Source of the DNA: Streptomyces sp. NBC_00154
GTDB lineage: Bacteria > Actinomycetota > Actinomycetes > Streptomycetales > Streptomycetaceae
Length of the DNA stretch: 64,000 nucleotides
Assembly: GCF_026342835.1 (NCBI RefSeq)
Contig: NZ_JAPEMI010000001.1
Coordinates: 7,446,501 to 7,510,500, forward strand
Direction: 5' to 3'
Both the position numbers and the translations under genes were made by a program. The notes under the pieces are model-generated. The model made no database searches. It saw only the letters and a list, made by a program, of their open reading frames with translations, and was not told where the DNA came from. Shown one piece after another: positions 60,819 to 64,000 of this stretch. Each line of letters starts with the position of its first letter. The first letter of the stretch is position 1.

Positions 60819-61102
60819 CAAGAATGGGCAACGACCTCGCCGGCCGTGACCTGGGGAGGGCTGGGGAGCAGGGAGGCGAGGCGGTCCCGTACGAAATCCG
60901 CCGCCCGATCGGTCGACTCCTCGGCGCCGGCCGGGTCCTGGAAGACACTCGTCGAGACCATCACCCCGCCCCCGGCATCGACCCAGTAATAGGCCACGAA
61001 ACCTTGGACCTGGCGAAGGAGCGGCAGGAACCCCTCGTTCACCCGGCGTCCCGCCTCGGCCGGATCGGTCACCCCTTCGTACCGCCGAACCACTGCATAC
61101 AT
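60818..61102 (-). CDS. Antibiotic biosynthesis monooxygenase-like (ABM) domain protein
   Basis: Protein of 94 residues with the dimeric alpha/beta barrel fold: MYAVVRRYEGVTDPAEAGRR, GFLPLLRQVQGFVAYYWVDA, GGGVMVSTSVFQDPAGAEES and the last helix DFVRDRLASLLPSPPQV. Similar small proteins act as cofactor-free monooxygenases or as ligand-binding dimers. The stop codon is the final TCA of the TnpB-element end, so the element inserted right at its 3' end and may have changed the last residues. The region 61103-61575 upstream shows nothing recognisable. Confidence 0.75.
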   Translation of the reverse strand: MYAVVRRYEGVTDPAEAGRRVNEGFLPLLRQVQGFVAYYWVDAGGGVMVSTSVFQDPAGAEESTDRAADFVRDRLASLLPSPPQVTAGEVVAHS

Positions 61103-61575
61103 GGCTGATCTCCTGACTGGATCGCTGGGCCGCCTTCTGCGCAGACGGCATACCCGCCGCAGGACGTGCGGCGTGCGCGAACGTGCCGCAATCACCGGAA
61201 GGACCCTCATCGGTGATCCGAATGGCGGCTTTTGGCACTGCTCCGGTGCCCGCTCCACCGAACGACGGCCGCACGCCGGCATGCGACCGCATGCGATACA
61301 GGGCCTGTGGCGGGACGTGTTCACGGAGTGGTTCCCGTCGAACCCGTACCGCAGCCGCCCCGGCCACCTGCCGCCGGACAGGACCCAAGCGGACGTCACC
61401 TGCCTCGGCCGGCATCGCCCCAGCCCGCTCACCGGCGTCGACGGCTTCGTCGGAGCAGGCATTTCGCGTAGGTCGCTGCCCAGGTTGTTCCAGGCGCCGG
61501 CTTCGCCGTCGGAAGTATGATCCGCGAGCATCGCTGGTCCGTCCGGGCCGCCAAGTCCTGTGGGGGGACCATCCG

Positions 61576-63186
61576 ATGACGTTCCGGCTGCGCGCTTTGC
61601 GCGCGCTTGTCCTACTGGCCGGCTTCTTCCAGATAGGCGTCGTTCTGCTGGCGGCCATGGCGCTGCTCGACTGGCTCCTGGTGACACGTCTGCTCACCGC
61701 GAAGGCGGCCTGGTTCGAGGGCGCGGTCCTGACCGTCACCATCCTGCTGGCATTGGCGATCCTGCGGGGCATGTTCACCTTCCTGCGAGCAGGGCGCCTT
61801 GGCCCGGTACCGCACGGAGTAGCGGTCAAGCCGGACGACCAGCCCGAGCTGTGGGAACAGGTCCGGGCCGCCGCCGAGGCGACAGGGGAACGGCCGCCGG
61901 ACGAGCTGTACCTGGTTTCCGAGGTAAACGCCGGGGTCGCCGAACAGAGCCGCCTGCTGGGGCTGTTGCCCGGACGGCGCCGGATGCTCCTGGGCCTTCC
62001 CCTGCTCGCCGGTCTGACCGTCCCGCGGCTGCGCGCCGTCCTCACCCACGAGTTCGGGCACTACGGCAACCTCGACACCCGGCTCGGCGGTGTCACCATG
62101 CGCGGCCGCGAAGCGGTACTGCACACGGTGGAAATGTTCAGCGGGGGCAGCACCCAGCTGCACCAGACGATCGGCGCCCTGTACGTCAGCTATGCCCACA
62201 TGTTTCTGCGGACATCGCAGTCCGTGGCCCGTCACCAGGAGCTCGCCGCCGACCGGGCGGCTGCCCAGCACGCAGGCCGTGACGCGACGGTCGCCACGCT
62301 GCGCGCCCTTCCGGTCCTCGACGCCGCCCACACCCACTACATGAACACCTACGCCGGGATAGGCGAGCCGATGGGAGCCCTGCCGCCGGTGGGCGAGGTG
62401 TACGGCGGATTCCGACGACTGCTCGCCGCCCGGCCGGGCGAACGGCTCGCCGCGCTCCCCGCCGGGCAGCGTCCCTCGCGGCCGCACCGGTACGACTCGC
62501 ACCCGCCGACCGCCGAACGGGTCGCCCTGATCGAGAAGCTGCCCGCCGACGGCCGAACCGACGGCGCGGCGGACGAGCCGGCCGCGCTCACCCTGCTGCG
62601 CGATGTGGACGGGGTGTTCGCGGCAATAGAGGCGCGCACGCTGCCGCACAGGGCGGCACAGTTGCGGCGCATGAGTTGGGAGGACCTCGTCATGGCCCGC
62701 GCGGTCTTCGACGCCGAGGAATGGTCCCGGCCGCTGCTGGTCGCCGTCGCCAGGGCACTACGCTCCTCAGCGCAAGTCGCGGACGGGGCGGCACCCGCCC
62801 GAAAGGGCGCCCCGACAAGGCAGTTGGAGTACGCCGCATTGCCCGGTCTGGAGGAGGTGCTGGACGCGTTCGACCGCGGCCTGCTGTGGATGGAGGTCGC
62901 CGACCGGATGCCCAAGCCTGCCCAGGCGGCGCGGCTGACCGGCCCGTCGGCCCGTAACTTCATCCGGCCCAAGATCTTCGACGGGCTCGTCGGCATGGTC
63001 CATCTGCGCCTCGCCCGGGCCGGACAGGCCACCCCCGACATCGCCTGGTCGCAGCGGCCCGGACTCGCTCTACCGGAGGAGTGGGAAAGGGGCATGGACG
63101 GCGCCCTCGACGCGGCCGTCGCCGACACGCCCGACACCGCGCCCCTGCGCACCCTGCTCGCCGGTCTCGACCCCGTGTCCGCGTAA
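61576..63186 (+). CDS. M48-family membrane metallopeptidase
   Basis: Protein of 536 residues. Two N-terminal transmembrane segments (ALVLLAGFFQIGVVLLAAMA, WFEGAVLTVTILLALAIL) anchor it. The zinc site HEFGH is in LRAVLTHEFGHYGNLDTRLG near residue 160 and the third ligand glutamate is in VARHQELAADRAAAQHAGRD. Before it, ELYLVSEVNAGVAEQS is the usual M48 substrate-edge strand. The long C-terminal region (300 residues) has no recognised domain. Likely a membrane-protein quality-control protease of the HtpX type. ATG 61576 has GGGGGGA upstream. The stretch 63187-63610 holds no gene I can support. Confidence 0.87.
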   Translation: MTFRLRALRALVLLAGFFQIGVVLLAAMALLDWLLVTRLLTAKAAWFEGAVLTVTILLALAILRGMFTFLRAGRLGPVPHGVAVKPDDQPELWEQVRAAAEATGERPPDELYLVSEVNAGVAEQSRLLGLLPGRRRMLLGLPLLAGLTVPRLRAVLTHEFGHYGNLDTRLGGVTMRGREAVLHTVEMFSGGSTQLHQTIGALYVSYAHMFLRTSQSVARHQELAADRAAAQHAGRDATVATLRALPVLDAAHTHYMNTYAGIGEPMGALPPVGEVYGGFRRLLAARPGERLAALPAGQRPSRPHRYDSHPPTAERVALIEKLPADGRTDGAADEPAALTLLRDVDGVFAAIEARTLPHRAAQLRRMSWEDLVMARAVFDAEEWSRPLLVAVARALRSSAQVADGAAPARKGAPTRQLEYAALPGLEEVLDAFDRGLLWMEVADRMPKPAQAARLTGPSARNFIRPKIFDGLVGMVHLRLARAGQATPDIAWSQRPGLALPEEWERGMDGALDAAVADTPDTAPLRTLLAGLDPVSA

Positions 63187-63610
63187 CCACCGCTCGCAGT
63201 TGCACAGACCGCACCTGCCCCGGTGCCTGATCACGGTGTCGCTGGTCCGCTTCGGCTGGATCTTCCAGGAGATGATGAAACGCCAGATGTGCGGCCGGGC
63301 CGAACTCCCGCTCCTCCGCAAGCGCGTCCTCCTCGCCGCCACCCGCCCGCCGGCACAGCCAGTACGAGAGACATGTACCGCTTCGTCTGGACAGGCCGGT
63401 TCGGGGCGCCCTACAGTCACCGCATTCGAACGGCTGAGACCAGTCGAGACCATTCGTGAGACTTCTGCCCGGTGACGGAGTCGGCGTGGGGTGCGTGTCC
63501 CCGCTCCACGCCAGCACTGGACGGTTCCAGGTGACGACCACGGGTCGGTGAATTCCGGACACCGACGACCCCGTGTGGTCCGCCCCGCCGGGCAGCGAAA
63601 GGGCCCCGCC

Positions 63611-64000
63611 GTGCCGTCGGCGACCTACCGCACCCTGCTGCGCACTCCCGGCGCCGCAGCCTTCTTTCTGACCGCCGCCGTCGGCCGCGTCGGCATCGCG
63701 ATGACCAGCCTCGGCATCGTCTGGCTGGTGCACGGACAGACCGACTCCTACACCGAGGCCGGTCTGGTGACCGGCGGCTTCGCCGTCGCCGAGGCTCTGG
63801 CCGGGCCGCAACTCGCCCGGCTGATCGACCGCTTCGGCCAGACCCGGGTGCTGCCACCCGCGCTGCTCGCCCACGCCGCGTCGGTAACCGCGCTGCTGAC
63901 GCTGGTCGCGGGCGGCAGCCCGAGCTGGCTGATGACAGCGGGCGGGGTGCTGGTCGGCGCGACCATCCCGCAGCTCAGCGCACTGTCCGCGGCCCGCTGG
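63611..64000 (+). CDS. MFS transporter, N-terminal part (continues beyond window)
   Basis: Open frame of 130 codons from GTG 63611 to the window end. Hydrophobic segments: FFLTAAVGRVGIAMTSLGIV, YTEAGLVTGGFAVAEALAGP, PPALLAHAASVTALLTLVAG and WLMTAGGVLVGATIPQLSAL. RLIDRFGQTRV between helices 2 and 3 matches the MFS cytoplasmic motif. The start has a purine-rich GAAAGGG about 10 bases upstream. Substrate unknown. Confidence 0.75.
   Translation, partial: MPSATYRTLLRTPGAAAFFLTAAVGRVGIAMTSLGIVWLVHGQTDSYTEAGLVTGGFAVAEALAGPQLARLIDRFGQTRVLPPALLAHAASVTALLTLVAGGSPSWLMTAGGVLVGATIPQLSALSAARW

Overview
The window is high-GC actinobacterial DNA, almost certainly from a Streptomyces chromosome. The evidence is strong GC3 bias, GGAGG-type ribosome binding sites with ATG or GTG starts, a conservon (CvnABCDE), a mycothione reductase, an F420-type LLM oxidoreductase remnant, and Streptomyces-type IS relics. 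The number of decayed insertion elements and truncated genes is what one expects of a variable chromosome arm rather than the core.

1-16.4 kb is an oxalate/formate catabolic island. It holds the 3' end of a molybdopterin formate dehydrogenase, its FdsD-like delta subunit, an OxlT-type oxalate:formate antiporter, a FadR-type GntR regulator, transhydrogenase PntB and PntA, an ApbA/PanE-type reductase, a LysR regulator, an oxalyl-CoA synthetase-like AMP ligase, oxalyl-CoA decarboxylase, formyl-CoA transferase and a PAS protein. Oxalate would be taken up, activated to oxalyl-CoA, decarboxylated to formyl-CoA and CO2, and formate would be oxidised to NADH, which PntAB can convert to NADPH. Four copies of a 17-bp operator (nnATACnGTATnCAATC) sit in the promoters of this island and define a probable GntR regulon. 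Two GATA-N9-TATC dyads lie between the ligase and the decarboxylase and fit a LysR regulator. An IS relic separates the antiporter from gntR.

16.4-19 kb holds gene debris, a YCII protein, an IS5-type relic and a DUF2975/XRE pair. 19.4-28.2 kb is a signalling and terpene locus: cvnA-B-C-D and a CYP157-like P450 lacking the EXXR motif, a sesquiterpene-type cyclase, the 3' relic of a second cyclase, and a separate canonical P450.

28-41 kb is mixed accessory DNA: a lipoprotein, a methyltransferase, ComB, a TnpB-only IS200/IS605-group element with an amber codon in tnpB, an NMT1/THI5-like binding protein, an SDR without the catalytic tyrosine, a glutamine amidotransferase, a LAL/LuxR regulator, an IS3 relic, a truncated hydrolase and a MarR pseudogene. 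41-49 kb looks like an electrophile or redox-stress set: MarR, a VOC protein, a disulfide oxidoreductase, an epoxide hydrolase and mycothione reductase.

50-64 kb contains an AsnC regulator, an LLM pseudogene carrying an in-frame 180-bp miniature element, a deaminase, a HicB-like RHH protein preceded by a 10-bp-phased operator array, DUF4097 plus an ABC exporter, a 2'-5' RNA ligase-like protein, an IS30-HTH/MarR fusion regulator, a second DUF4097 with only a vestige of its ABC gene, an alpha/beta hydrolase, IS relics, a monooxygenase-like protein, an M48 peptidase and the start of an MFS transporter. No tRNA, rRNA or CRISPR array was seen.
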